Made by a program: the position numbers and the translations under genes. Under the pieces are notes generated by a model. The model was given only the letters and a program-made list of their open reading frames with translations, did not search any database and was not told the origin of the DNA. A stretch of DNA of 64,000 bases. Origin: Symsagittifera roscoffensis. Lineage: Eukaryota; Xenacoelomorpha; Acoela; Convolutidae. The stretch lies in contig NC_087064.1 of the NCBI RefSeq assembly GCF_963678635.1, positions 57,546,338-57,610,337 of the forward strand. The letters run 5' to 3'. Every line of letters starts with the position of its first letter. Positions within the stretch are counted from its first letter, which is position 1. Shown piece by piece: positions 17,001 to 22,893 of the stretch.

Positions 17001-19199
17001 ATTTTCCGAGCTCTCCGAAAATACTTTAAGGACCCTATTTTGTGGGAAAATTTCTGCATCGCAGACAGATTTAAAAAAAAAAACAGGCACAAATCGACTT
17101 TTTGAGCACTTTTTAAAATATTTGACCACCAAATTGCGTTTTTTTTCGGCGTTCGCTCCCCCTCAAGTTTAGTTATATTGGGACCCAAGGCGCCTTTAGA
17201 AAACTTTTGATGTTGGCCAGCCAAAAAATGGATCTCGTCAACTTATACCAAAGGGGGACCCTTTGGAAAATTTAAGCAACCAGAAAAGAAATAATTCGTT
17301 AGTCATGGCTGTTAGTTGTGATATGTTTCAGTGAGGTTTTCTGTCGACAAAACCTGCGAGTCCTTTTCACCATCATGGAAAAAGACCCAGACCCTACGAT
17401 CCGATCTTCCGCTTTAATGTTCACATGGGATCTAATCATGTGCTTCCCAAATGTCATAGAACCCTGGACTCCAAACGTTTACGCCAGACTACAGGACAAG
17501 AGTGACCAAGTGCGGCTCACTTGTGCAAACACAGTGTGTCAACTGATACTAAAAGAGATGATAAAGGTCAAAGGTCAAATAAGTGAACTGGCCAAGTGTA
17601 TCATTGACCCGAACGAGCAAATAGCGTCGCAGGCTAAATATCTGTTTGGGGAGTTGGCGAAGAAGAATAATTTGCTGTATAACGTATTGCCTGATTTGAT
17701 CAGTCGCTTGTCGAGTAACAACGCAGATGAAGATGAACAAATTCAGAAAATCGATGACGTCATAACCAATGAAGCTGAAGCTGAAAATGGAGAGCAAAAC
17801 AAAGATCGTGAAAATAAGCAGAAAGTGTTAACAAGTAGTGACGATGAAGATGACGAAGATCAGGAGGGTGAAGGTCAGAGGTCAAAGTTCAACGCAGTGA
17901 TTGGACATATTATTAAGTTGCTGCCAAAAGAGAAGTTAAACGAGGCGTTCATTGAGAAAATGTGTTTGAGGTTCCGAGTTGTCAAGTAAGTAGACATCTC
18001 ATTTCGATTTTCATTTAACATGTAAGTTTTTGGCGGTATGAAGCGTCAATGATTATGCGAAGTGAATCTATAGTTTCATGAAATGACCAAGGACTCAGTA
18101 CAACATTTTGACAACAGATTACTTTAATCATATAGCAACGCTTCGAGACGTTTTGCTGTTGAAGTTCCATTGATAGGAAGGACTGTGCTAAGATCAAACC
18201 CCAGAAATAGTGGAAAATTTGTGCGATTCCTGCAAGGTGTTGTTTTAAATCAAGTATTCGCTTTTTAGTGACTCGAGAGTGCAATGTCACCACATTGGTT
18301 ACGTTCTCTCACTCTTGCACTACACGGACCGGGGCTTCCAAAAGCTGCAAGACAATATTCCCAACTACGCACCCTGTCTACGTCACGACGAACATCTACT
18401 GGGCTGTTTCAAATCTATAGTGGATACATACAAGAAATCTTGCAAACCCGAATCCAAATCGGCAGTAGCTGAATTTGAGTCGGCTTTGCAGACGGCATTC
18501 TCGGGTTCGAATGACGCAGAAGGTGAGGACGGTGATGAAAATTCGGAGCCGAATGGAGCAGTTGTTGCCGAAAATGACCGAACACCGAGGTCGACTCGAG
18601 CGAGCCGACAGACATCGAGTTCACTCCTCGCAAGACAAACACGGGGTGTGATGTCCCAAAAACCGAGTAAAGGAAATAATCAGACGAAGCAAACGAGAAG
18701 TAGACGGGCAGTTGTAGAAGATTCGAGCGAGGATGAAGATGTAGAAAATGAAATACCAGAAGAAAGTTCTCAAAATGAAAGTGAAGTGAACTCGAGTCAG
18801 GATGAAATCAAAAAAGAGAAGCCGAAACGTGTGGGAGCTGAGAAGAAAGCTGAACGTGGGACATCAATAAAACGTGAGCGGTTTCAATCTTTTAGTTTCA
18901 AGCTTTTCTTATTCTCAGGGTCATTTTAACTTGTCTGCGTCTTATCGATTATTTTTCAAATCGCTTCTTTTCCAAGTTTTGATTGAAATTTTTCATGAAA
19001 AATGTTTGTTTTCTCTATGTAGTTGAATGATATAGTTACACGCACGTTTTCATCCTTGGCTTATTTTTTATTTTCAGGCTCTATAAATTCGCCGGTTCTC
19101 AATAGATCGTCCACTCGAAGAAGTAGCAGACATGTTGTTTTGTCTCCCTTTTCTGAAAGCCAAAGACAGCCAGAAGGAAAGCGTCTTCGGAAAAAATAA
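1900..19199 (+). CDS. NCAPD2: Condensin complex subunit 1 (CAP-D2), 3' 15 exons, 5' end outside window
   Basis: HEAT-repeat subunit of the condensin I complex, which compacts mitotic chromosomes with SMC2, SMC4, CAP-H and CAP-G. Recognised by collinear similarity to vertebrate NCAPD2 from about its residue 345 to the C terminus. Exons (joined): 1900-2023, 2409-2583, 2853-3242, 3522-3618, 3845-4109, 6403-6674, 6999-7216, 7541-7794, 8367-8763, 8898-8973, 9454-10019, 11406-11671, 17332-17985, 18269-18873, 19078-19199. All introns are GT-AG and phases agree at every junction. The strongest match is exon 17332-17985, which carries the Cnd1 C-terminal HEAT domain (IEPWTPNVYARLQD; ILKEMIKVKGQISELAK). 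The window part, ~1,490 residues, is longer than the matching human part, mostly from an acidic insert (3845-4109), an acidic segment at 17,720-17,880 and a basic linker (9720-10019). The C-terminal tail is acidic then basic, with TPR, SPV and SPF proline-directed sites. The first exon start is the least certain boundary. Confidence 0.93.
2024..2408 (+). other. NCAPD2 intron
   Basis: 385-bp GT-AG intron, AT-rich. No repeat or second feature recognised. Confidence 0.8.
2409..2583 (+). CDS. NCAPD2: NCAPD2 exon 2
   Basis: Acceptor GTGTAG|GG, donor GAG|GTCAGT. Joined to the previous exon it reads EMLRDIGHTD, matching human EIVREIGQ. It continues through AAFLSLLAPRLSHLFFKW, matching AAFLTELAERVPAILMSS. 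An upstream in-frame ATG at 2389 is not used: the splice phase and the alignment both favour 2409. Confidence 0.88.
2853..3242 (+). CDS. NCAPD2: NCAPD2 exon 3
   Basis: 130 codons in phase 0 at both ends (TTTAG|TCG, AGA|GTAAGT). HEAT-repeat region: LLDELQYHVHDVHANVRARA aligns with human FLDTLQAHGHDVNSFVRSRV, and SSNVRKNVIQFLTYFI with KSVLVCKNAIQLLASFL. Confidence 0.93.
3522..3618 (+). CDS. NCAPD2: NCAPD2 exon 4
   Basis: Short 97-bp exon (TTTTAG|TTTCGC, AAAA|GTAAGT), entering in phase 0 and leaving in phase 1. Encodes a charged helix (KQVFEAMLNEEKAALLKVL) where the human protein has LQKETQKLQEMRAQ. Confidence 0.85.
3845..4109 (+). CDS. NCAPD2: NCAPD2 exon 5, acidic
   Basis: Acceptor TTTTCAG|TTATGA; donor ACTAT|GTTAGT. 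Starts with REDAEKKWDEMSPFVIKALL, which aligns with human PEEEWEAMLPELKSTLQQLL, then carries a long Glu/Asp/Lys-rich stretch that is longer than in human. Leaves in phase 2, giving ATA ATG with the next exon. Confidence 0.88.
4274..4338 (+). repeat. tRNA-like relic (SINE head or tRNA pseudogene)
   Basis: Has an A-box-like TGGCCTGAAGG and a B-box-like GAGTTCGAGTCC at tRNA spacing, with CATCCTAAGG between them that recalls a tRNA-Arg(CCT) anticodon arm. The acceptor and T stems do not pair well, so it is not a working tRNA. It may be the Pol III head of a SINE. Confidence 0.4.
4690..5890. repeat. Degenerate tandem repeat in intron
   Basis: A block of the type 'TTTTGGGTT..A..GAAATAACAGG.TGTG.GAA.CTC...TGCATAA' recurs near 4,740, 5,383, 5,505, 5,665 and 5,826. 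'CTACCCTGCCAAATC.GAGG' recurs near 4,722, 5,360, 5,640 and 5,804. Spacing of the four close copies is about 120-165 bp; the first copy is separated from them by the dispersed repeat at ~4,862-5,280. No coding potential. Confidence 0.7.
4862..5280 (+). repeat. Dispersed repeat, 'S' family
   Basis: Starts near 'AATAAACGTAGTGAGTACTC', then T-rich, then 'TCAGATTTTCCAGCGAAATAA' and 'GATCCAGTTTTCTCAAATTAGG'. The same blocks in the same order recur near 15,085-15,330, 19,480-19,760 and 19,745-20,200, with a partial copy at 10,225-10,330. Family not identified. Confidence 0.65.
6403..6674 (+). CDS. NCAPD2: NCAPD2 exon 6
   Basis: Acceptor GATTAG|AATG, donor ATTG|GTTAGA. LEAGSYNEAIEGIQKTQEEF aligns with human LAKASYKKAIILTREATGHF; it ends LLKAVYIG against human ILGLIFKG. 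The central part is acidic and Ser-rich. Confidence 0.9.
6675..6998 (+). other. NCAPD2 intron
   Basis: 324-bp GT-AG intron. Nothing recognised beyond AT-rich sequence. Confidence 0.8.
6999..7216 (+). CDS. NCAPD2: NCAPD2 exon 7
   Basis: Acceptor CCTTTTAG|CACC, donor CTTCAG|GTTAGA. Mostly a low-complexity Asn/Ser linker, then a helix (IETLIQKFKTRIIFLQ) that leads into the next HEAT block. Weakly conserved; placed by phase and splice sites. Confidence 0.8.
7217..7540 (+). other. NCAPD2 intron
   Basis: 324-bp GT-AG intron. Open frames that cross it into the next exon are incidental. Confidence 0.8.
7541..7794 (+). CDS. NCAPD2: NCAPD2 exon 8
   Basis: Acceptor TGTTGTAG|AAG, donor AGCAG|GTGAGT. 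Encodes TASDVTAAVDFTVVCSQYAV and VAIRTAVVAGFERMYFN, aligning with human TTTVVQEVIEFFVMVFQFGV and PGVREAVLNAYRQLYLN. Two longer open frames on the other strand here are shadows. Confidence 0.92.
7795..8366 (+). other. NCAPD2 intron with a coding-like patch
   Basis: 572-bp intron. About 7,976-8,103 is clearly GC-richer than its flanks and is open on the + strand for ~50 codons (includes MAMIVCEDELSLDLQLQ). Exons 8 and 9 join in phase without it, and it has no NCAPD2 counterpart, so it is not included in the gene. Confidence 0.6.
8367..8763 (+). CDS. NCAPD2: NCAPD2 exon 9
   Basis: Acceptor GTTTTAG|AGCC, donor ACTAAT|GTGAGT. SLQNLVCEFVRMDLLNDRVI aligns with human CLEEILCEFVQKDELKPAVT, and LALIAMVAKEKPKVVQSNVN with VMLLGMMARGKPEIVGSNLD. 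HEAT repeats. Confidence 0.94.
8898..8973 (+). CDS. NCAPD2: NCAPD2 exon 10
   Basis: 76-bp exon (TTTTCAG|GACC, CAAG|GTCTGT), phase 0 in and 1 out. Encodes FKLSSNDDLFVHISRIITQG, which matches human FRLPQEHRLFERLRETVTKG almost position for position. Confidence 0.92.
8974..9453 (+). other. NCAPD2 intron
   Basis: 480-bp GT-AG intron. Nothing recognised. Confidence 0.8.
9454..10019 (+). CDS. NCAPD2: NCAPD2 exon 11, with basic linker
   Basis: Acceptor TTCATAG|GAATC, donor TCG|GTGAGG. First half: ASWIQFTALAVKLIFS (human PLWIPFKEVAVTLIYQ), then FLSLLGQVAVNFVAFLEIKV (human LLSLAGDVALQQLVHLEQAV). From about 9,750 a disordered Lys/Arg/Gly/Ser-rich tail has little counterpart in the human protein. Confidence 0.93.
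10510..10722. mobile_element. MITE, family M (TIR GGCTCTTTTCCAGTT)
   Basis: Bounded by GGCTCTTTAGTTTCACCCC on the left and GGGGACTGGAAAAGAGCC on the right. The interior is the inverse of the copy at 11,953-12,168 (shared 'CACGCATTTAGCCGTAATAACACGT' and 'GTCGATTTGTTCACCACGCC' blocks, written here in either strand). No convincing target duplication, so one end may be altered. Confidence 0.7.
10869..11105. mobile_element. MITE, family Q (TIR GGCTCTTTTTCCTTCCCCCC), right end decayed
   Basis: Left end GGCTCTTTTTCCTTCCCCCC and interior ('CACCTGCAAATTATTTTTATAA', 'GACTAATTAGG', 'ATATTTGGTC') match the complete copy at 14,326-14,532. The right end is altered by a run of about 15 G. Confidence 0.6.
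11406..11671 (+). CDS. NCAPD2: NCAPD2 exon 12
   Basis: Acceptor CATTTCAG|TCTC. Encodes LLAQFVPLITSCI and ATSTLAKFMVV, matching human LAAFVPLLLKVC and AASLALGKFCMI. The donor is GTAAG|GTTGGT, not the nearer GTGGTAAG: only this choice (phase 2) joins to exon 13 without a stop, giving KFMVVSEVFCRQNLR against human KFCMISATFCDSQLR. Confidence 0.9.
11722..11793 (+). tRNA. tRNA-Asp (anticodon GTC)
   Basis: 72-nt cloverleaf. Acceptor TCTCTGT pairs fully with ACAGAGA; D arm with the A box TAGTATAGTGG; anticodon stem CCAGA/TCTGG around CTGTCAC, anticodon GTC at 11755-11757; T stem CGGGG/CCCCG around TTCGATT, with the B box GGTTCGATTCC; discriminator G. No intron. A T6 run at 11797-11802 is a good Pol III terminator. 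It sits in an NCAPD2 intron on the same strand, 50 bases after the exon 12 donor. The sequence departs from other animal tRNA-Asp genes only in compensated acceptor and anticodon stem pairs. Looks functional. Confidence 0.93.
11797..11802 (+). terminator. Pol III terminator of tRNA-Asp
   Basis: Six T residues beginning four bases after the tRNA 3' end, the usual Pol III stop signal. Confidence 0.8.
11953..12168. mobile_element. MITE, family M, nested
   Basis: 216 bp with termini GGCTCTTTTCCAGTTCCCCC and GGGGAAACTGGAAAAGAGTC. Flanked by CCTTTTTG (11,945-11,952) and ACTTTTTG (12,169-12,176), 7 of 8 matching. Inserted in the family C element, whose sequence resumes on both sides. Confidence 0.85.
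12276..13201. mobile_element. MITE, family G copy 2, nested
   Basis: Termini GGTACTACTATGATAGAGTG (left) and its diverged inverse ending CGTAGTAGTACC (right). CGAAAAA lies directly on both sides (12,269-12,275 and 13,202-13,208), at a point where intact family C copies read CGAAAAAA. It is itself interrupted by copy 3. Confidence 0.88.
12515..12984. mobile_element. MITE, family G copy 3, intact and nested in copy 2
   Basis: 470 bp with perfect 25-bp terminal inverted repeats (12,515-12,539 and 12,960-12,984) beginning GGTACTACTATGATAGAGTG, and a perfect 8-bp duplication AATAAGTT (12,507-12,514 and 12,985-12,992). The cleanest, youngest insertion in the stack. No coding capacity. Confidence 0.93.
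13320..13742. mobile_element. MITE, family N (TIR CATGCTTGAAGGACCGAATG)
   Basis: 24-bp arms at 13,341-13,364 and 13,709-13,732 are perfect inverse complements, inside family C sequence. A G run of about 15 lies at the left edge. The outer ends (GTCCCT.. and ..GAACCC) are approximate. Relatives occur in the R units at ~25,206 and ~31,104. Confidence 0.8.
13752..14027. mobile_element. MITE, family P (TIR GGTCTTATGCACTAAACGG)
   Basis: Left arm 13,752-13,778 and right arm 14,000-14,027 (ATTTTGGTCCGTTTTGTGCA...) are near-perfect inverse complements. AT-rich interior, no open frame. Confidence 0.75.
14326..14532. mobile_element. MITE, family Q, complete copy
   Basis: 207 bp, GGCTCCTTTTCTTTTC ... 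GGGGGAAGGAAAAAGAGCC, flanked by GAATCTTC (14,318-14,325) and TAATCTTC (14,533-14,540), 7 of 8 matching. Confidence 0.82.
14575..15078 (+). mobile_element. hAT-like MITE, family C, carrying a tRNA-like insert
   Basis: CAGGGGGATTTAGG at the left, CCTAGATCCGCCCCTG at the right, with the family's internal landmarks 'GGGATTCGACCC', 'GAGAGCTCGG' and 'GGTCGAC'. Flanks TGAATGTG and TGAACATA match at only 5 of 8. The usual interior is broken by ~14,700-14,900 sequence that includes a tRNA-like piece. Confidence 0.78.
14735..14808 (-). repeat. tRNA-like relic, minus strand
   Basis: Reading the minus strand, an A-box-like TAGTTAGTCTGG is followed at tRNA spacing by a perfect B-box core GGTTCGAATCTC and GTGCTGGCT. 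The acceptor ends do not pair, so this is a relic or SINE head rather than a working tRNA. Confidence 0.4.
15085..15330 (+). repeat. Dispersed repeat, 'S' family
   Basis: Shares with 4,862-5,280 the ordered blocks 'TTTAGGTCTTGGTGATT', 'TTATCAGATTTCCCAGCGAA' and 'AACAAGTCAGTTTGTTTTC'. Confidence 0.65.
15530..15600 (+). repeat. tRNA-like relic (SINE head)
   Basis: A box TAGCGTAGAGG and B box GGGTTCGAACCTG at tRNA spacing on the + strand. No acceptor pairing, and no tail defined. Confidence 0.45.
16230..16855 (+). mobile_element. hAT-like MITE, family C
   Basis: CAGGGGTGTATTTAG at the left, TTAGATCTGCCCCTG at the right; flanked by CTTCCTAA (16,222-16,229) and CTGCCTAA (16,856-16,863), 7 of 8 matching. 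About 300 bp near the left end is not shared with other copies and is probably a further insertion. Confidence 0.85.
16920..17265 (-). mobile_element. hAT-like MITE, family C, inverted and truncated
   Basis: Reads as the inverse of family C: GTCGACC/GGTCGACC block, CCGAGCTCTCC, TTCTGCATCGCAGAC, GCGTTCGCTCCCCCTC, GGGACCC. The CAG/GGCGG end is missing on the right. The left edge reads CAGTGGCGTGCACATAAG. Confidence 0.7.
17332..17985 (+). CDS. NCAPD2: NCAPD2 exon 13, Cnd1 C-terminal HEAT domain
   Basis: The most conserved exon. Acceptor GTTTCAG|TGAGG, donor GTCAA|GTAAGT. Contains LRVLFTIMEKDPDPTIRSSA, FPNVIEPWTPNVYARLQDK, ILKEMIKVKGQISELAKCI and NLLYNVLPDLISRLSS, each with a direct human counterpart. 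An acidic insert (DDEDDEDQEGEG) precedes FNAVIGHIIKLLPKEKLNEA. Confidence 0.97.
18269..18873 (+). CDS. NCAPD2: NCAPD2 exon 14
   Basis: Acceptor CTTTTTAG|TGAC, donor AAAAC|GTGAGC. Starts with HHIGYVLSLLHYTDRGFQKL (human DLAYCVSQLPLTERGLRKM), then the disordered tail: TPRSTRASR, an acidic patch VEDSSEDEDVENE like the human SSDESSEEDLSAE, and basic KKEKPKR. Confidence 0.94.
19078..19199 (+). CDS. NCAPD2: NCAPD2 terminal exon and stop
   Basis: Acceptor ATTTTCAG|GCTC; TAA at 19197-19199. Encodes a basic, Ser-rich end with SPV and SPF sites that closes on GKRLRKK, plausibly a nuclear-localisation or phosphorylated tail. No confident poly(A) signal was picked. Confidence 0.88.
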
Positions 19200-19479
19200 A
19201 ATGCAGCGAGCGAAGTTAATCTAACTTCAAATGGACTTTTTAAGAGTGATAAATTGTGTTTTGAAAAATATTTGATTTATTAACCATGGATTTTCAAATT
19301 GTAAGTCGCTAATCTATTTGTCTCTGCGTTTTTGAGTCTTCGTTTGAAATAATTTTGTGATTTGTTTCAAAATAATTATTATTGCTTTTTGCGTCCTAGA
19401 TTGTGAATTGAATTTAGTTTCTGATCAGTTTTAAGGCGGCTTCAAAATTCTAACCGCTCGAGATTAAAAACCTATTCGC

Positions 19480-20200
19480 GAGTTAAACTTCAGAGTTAAA
19501 CTACAAAAGGTAAACATTCACGAAAAATCAGATAGACTTCTAGTTTCGAAGGTCGCTTTCAATTTTTACATTTCCCAGTGAAATGAGAATTTTCTTCTCT
19601 TGTGATCTAATTAGTAAGTCTTCTTAGTTTCTCAAAATGGTTTAAATTGATTAAAAAAAAGTGCCAATCAGAACCTGTTCTAGAAATTAAAAGTGCTTTG
19701 AGGGCAGCTATCTTTTTCTTTCACATTCGAAAGCGGTGATTTTAAACATAAATGAACGTAGTGAATGCTCTTTTTAAGAGTCTTGCTGATTTTTTTTTTG
19801 TTTTTCAGGAAAAAGTTAAAATGTGGATAAAAGTCTCTAATAACTACAGATGTGCAATCATATATATTGATGCATATATAAATGCTCTTAAGTATAAATG
19901 CATTCCTAATAATAGTTGAAATTCATCTGCCCTCAGTGACTTTTATATCCTTCGCCAATAACGGACGTAGAAATGGCGCGAAAAACCGTGAACAATTTCT
20001 AGCTTCGAAATGGGAATTAAAGTTTTTGATTTCCAGCAGCAGAATAAAATTTCTAACTGTTGATCCAGTTTTCTCAATTTGGGATAGTGTTATAAAAAAG
20101 CGCCAAACATAAATTGTTCTAGAATTTCAAAGAGCTTAAAGGGCATCTATTTTTTTCTTTGAAATTCGAATGTTGAAATTTTTCCATCAAAATCATCTCA
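19480..20200 (+). repeat. Two 'S' family repeats in the NCAPD2 3' flank
   Basis: Two tandemly placed, diverged copies of the repeat seen at 4,862 and 15,085: 'TTTCCCAGTGAAATGAGAATTT' then 'CAGCAGAATAAAATTTC', each followed by 'TTTTCTCAA' and 'GCCAATCAGAACCTGTTCTAGAA' / 'GCCAAACATAAATTGTTCTAGAA' blocks. No gene seen between 19,200 and 20,320. Confidence 0.65.
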
Positions 20201-20319
20201 TTGATACTTATACAATTGTATGTTGGCTTTTTTTATTGTAAGTCCTTAAGGAATTTTCAAACTCGATTAGCACTTGAATTCTTTTTTTATCAGTGTATGG
20301 GATTAAGGCGTTAACAAGC

Positions 20320-20810
20320 TTGTGCGTATATCTGTGCTAAGCCCTGAAGGTTCCGACTGCCCTTTAATTGATTTCCATTAATTTTTGGTAAAAGAAAACT
20401 TTTGAAAACTAAAAATTTCGTAAGTTTGAAGCTATTAGTCGTACGAATTTAATACGACCGATTAGATAGCCTCAATTTAATTTAGAACGATTTAGTTGTG
20501 CGCGATAATTCGCGTTACGCTTTTATTTTTATGAATAAAATCATCAAAGCGCTAATAAATAAGCCCGGATCAAAGGTATATAGGCTACTTTCAAAAACCC
20601 AGAACTTTCAAAAAAACAACAACCAGGGGTAAAATGTCTGTTTACTTTTTAATTCAGAGAGTCGATATCTTCAATGGGATCTTAGTTTTTTTCTGTTGAA
20701 AATTAATATTTCAATTGCTGAAAATTGAATGAAAAAAAGCACGCCAAGCATTAAAAAATTGTGTTTTCTTCGAACGTCGGAAAAACAAACGACCAACATG
20801 CACGATAAAA
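20320..20810 (-). repeat. Inverted, diverged copy of part of the R unit
   Basis: The reverse complement follows 26,430-26,910 in order: the 'CAGGGCTT' region, 'TAATTTCGTACGA', 'GGCTAATTGG.CGTATTAA', 'CGCGTAAC', 'TTTATTCATAA', 'CCCATTGAAGATATC', 'CCGACTTTCGAA'. It is more diverged than the direct R copies are from each other. Confidence 0.75.
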
Positions 20811-21528
20811 TCTTTAAAAAATGATTGAGGCACTAGCTGCCTTTTGAGGTCTATGAAGCAGTGCTAAGATGAAAAAATAAAATAAAAAAAAAAGAAACTG
20901 AACATTTTTTAATTTTGTGATAACCACCCCCCAACACGCCATTTAATATACAAAGTGATATTTATTGCGCGTTAATTGTCGCAAACAGACCAAAATGGAA
21001 CAATTCGCAGCCCCAAAACAATACAAAAAATGATCTCAGGTAAACATTTTACAACAAAAAACATTAAACAGAACTAGTTAAAAAATTGAAATTTTTTGAA
21101 GAAAAAAACACTGCGAGCACAATTATCCCATTATTTTTGTTACGAAACTCGGAAAAAAAGCGGAATAATACGGACAAAGAACCTGAAATCGTTATACGCA
21201 AACTGGCAAGCATAGCGCCTCATGGGCACTCAAGTTGCTTTTGTACACAAATTCGATAATTCAAATTCAGTTTTTTTTTTTCAAAAACTAAGGCAGCAAT
21301 ATTTCTAGTGACAATACCTTGAAAAAACATTGACGCCTTCGGCTCCAATGCTACAAAATTTTGACGTGAAATCATTTTGTATATTTAATTTTAAATTCGA
21401 AATTTGACGATTTGTCAAATTGCTAGAGTAACTTCTGTTTGTGCGGCTTTATTATGCTTTATTTTTTGGTCTCGTTGGGTAAAGATTGACAAATTCTCAA
21501 CTATCTGAGTAAAAATGCTGTCTCTGTT

Positions 21529-21816
21529 TTGAACAAGAGAAGTGCTTTGAGGGAAGCTTACAATTTTTTATTTATTTTGTACGCGTCAGTGAAGGTAACT
21601 GAAGTACCGAGCTTCAGAAATATGAGAGTTATCTTGTCTGCCATTGAAGAATACCACTCTGCTGCCTCGAAAAAACGCAGTAAAAAATTAACGATGGAGA
21701 GGTTGGGCACTACTTGTGCCTATACTGCTAGAAGCTGGTGGCCAACGGAAGAATACATCAGAAGTGTCCCCTTCTGTCGATACGCGTTGGAGTGTGGGGA
21801 AAGTTTGTCTTTACAG
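21529..21816 (+). pseudogene. Unrecognised coding-like segment 'a' (R unit 1)
   Basis: GC-richer than the AT-rich surroundings and open for 96 codons or more, ending at a consensus donor CAG|GTAACT. Contains CAYTARSWWPTEEYIRSVPF and RYALECG. It recurs at 29,110-29,390, 34,970-35,245, 36,400-36,660 and 42,205-42,480. In the other units a 2-base difference after GCTTAC shifts the frame upstream of the shared part. I do not recognise the family. The splice phase does not join to the acidic frame downstream, so no gene model is proposed. Confidence 0.5.
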
Positions 21817-21983
21817 GTAACTTTTTCTTATGACTTTGTAATTTTTGAACTAAATAAAACTGGGCCATGTAAACAACCCCTCATTTCCACTTTACACCAA
21901 GATGAACCTTCCCAATAATTTCACAAAAAAAGATCCAACTCTTTTCCTTCAAATCAATCATATTTTACCTTTGTTGAATTTAG

Positions 21984-22311
21984 AAATTACTCTGACAATG
22001 ATGAGAACAAAGACAATTTTTGTTTGATGACGGCGGAGGTAGACGCTGATAAAGAAGTGGAGGGGGAGGACGTCGAGTCCTATCAGGGCTCTAGTGATAG
22101 TGAGGAAGAGGAAAAACAGCCAGTTATTCTTGAGCAGGAAAAATAGACAGAAAAAGAGCAGGAAAAATAGACGGATGACTCGCTAACTGACGCCATCGAA
22201 GAGGGAGCAAGTAGGCGCGGTCTGGCAAGAGAGCAAGGAGAGCCATTGACAAGGCCGGCCCAAGGTCGAAGCCAAGGAAAAGCCGCTTGCATCTGTTGGC
22301 CGCTCGTTTAA
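21984..22311 (+). pseudogene. Acidic coding-like frame with two in-frame TAG codons (R unit 1)
   Basis: After AATTTAG| the frame reads NYSDNDENKDNFCLMTAEVD ... SYQGSSDSEEEE, meets TAG at 22,144 and 22,168, yet continues in a charged, coding-like manner (TDDSLTDAIEEGASRRGLAR) to TAA at 22,309. The first part recurs in units 3, 4 and 6 (from ~35,410, 36,830 and 42,650) and is missing from unit 2. Product unknown. Confidence 0.45.
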
Positions 22312-22893
22312 AAGGTTCCAAATGAGAATAATTTAAGTCAAATTCTAAAACATTTCTACACAAATATTTTATGCCTAGACATTGACTGCTTTTATCAGAA
22401 GGCAGACAGTGACAAACCTTCAGTGTAAAATGAAACATTCAGCCAATGAATATTTCAATCGGTAAAAATGATTCAAGTTATCTACAAGGTCTTTCTCGAA
22501 TCTACCTAATTTTAGTTTCGTCGATAAACAAACTTAATCAGGAATTTTTATTTTAATTTTAATCTAAAAAAAGTAGCGCCTACAAAATTAAGCTTTCAAA
22601 ATAATGCAGACAAGATACTGCCCAGAATTTAGCAACATTTTATCAAGCTCTTTTTCGATTAAACCAATTTTTGATTTTCGTCGATAAAGGAATTTACTCA
22701 GCAACTTTTCATTTTGGCCCAAATCAAGTCAACATCACTAGAATGGACATCTCTAGAGTGATCATCATTGGATAAGGCTTTCAAAAAAGCCTTACATTCA
22801 AAAAATCCTCATGCCGGGAATTCTCAGCGCCTTGAAAACTCGTCATCGTCTTCAAAGTGCCTTCACAACTCATCGCCTCAACACTCTTTCAAC

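Larger units (their letters stand above)
11672..17331 (+). other. Large NCAPD2 intron, transposon sink
   Basis: 5.66-kb GT-AG intron with a tRNA-Asp gene, a five-deep nest of miniature transposons (to 14,261), further MITE copies at 14,326-14,532, 14,575-15,078, 16,230-16,855 and ~16,920-17,265, two more tRNA-like relics, and an S-family repeat. The remaining stretch (~15,350-16,220) shows only short open frames with no recognisable product. Confidence 0.85.

Noticed and set aside
21529-22311. A two-exon gene made of the 'a' segment and the acidic frame
   Set aside because: The donor at 21,817 (phase 0) and the acceptor at 21,983 do not put the acidic frame in phase; no other acceptor repairs this in any unit.
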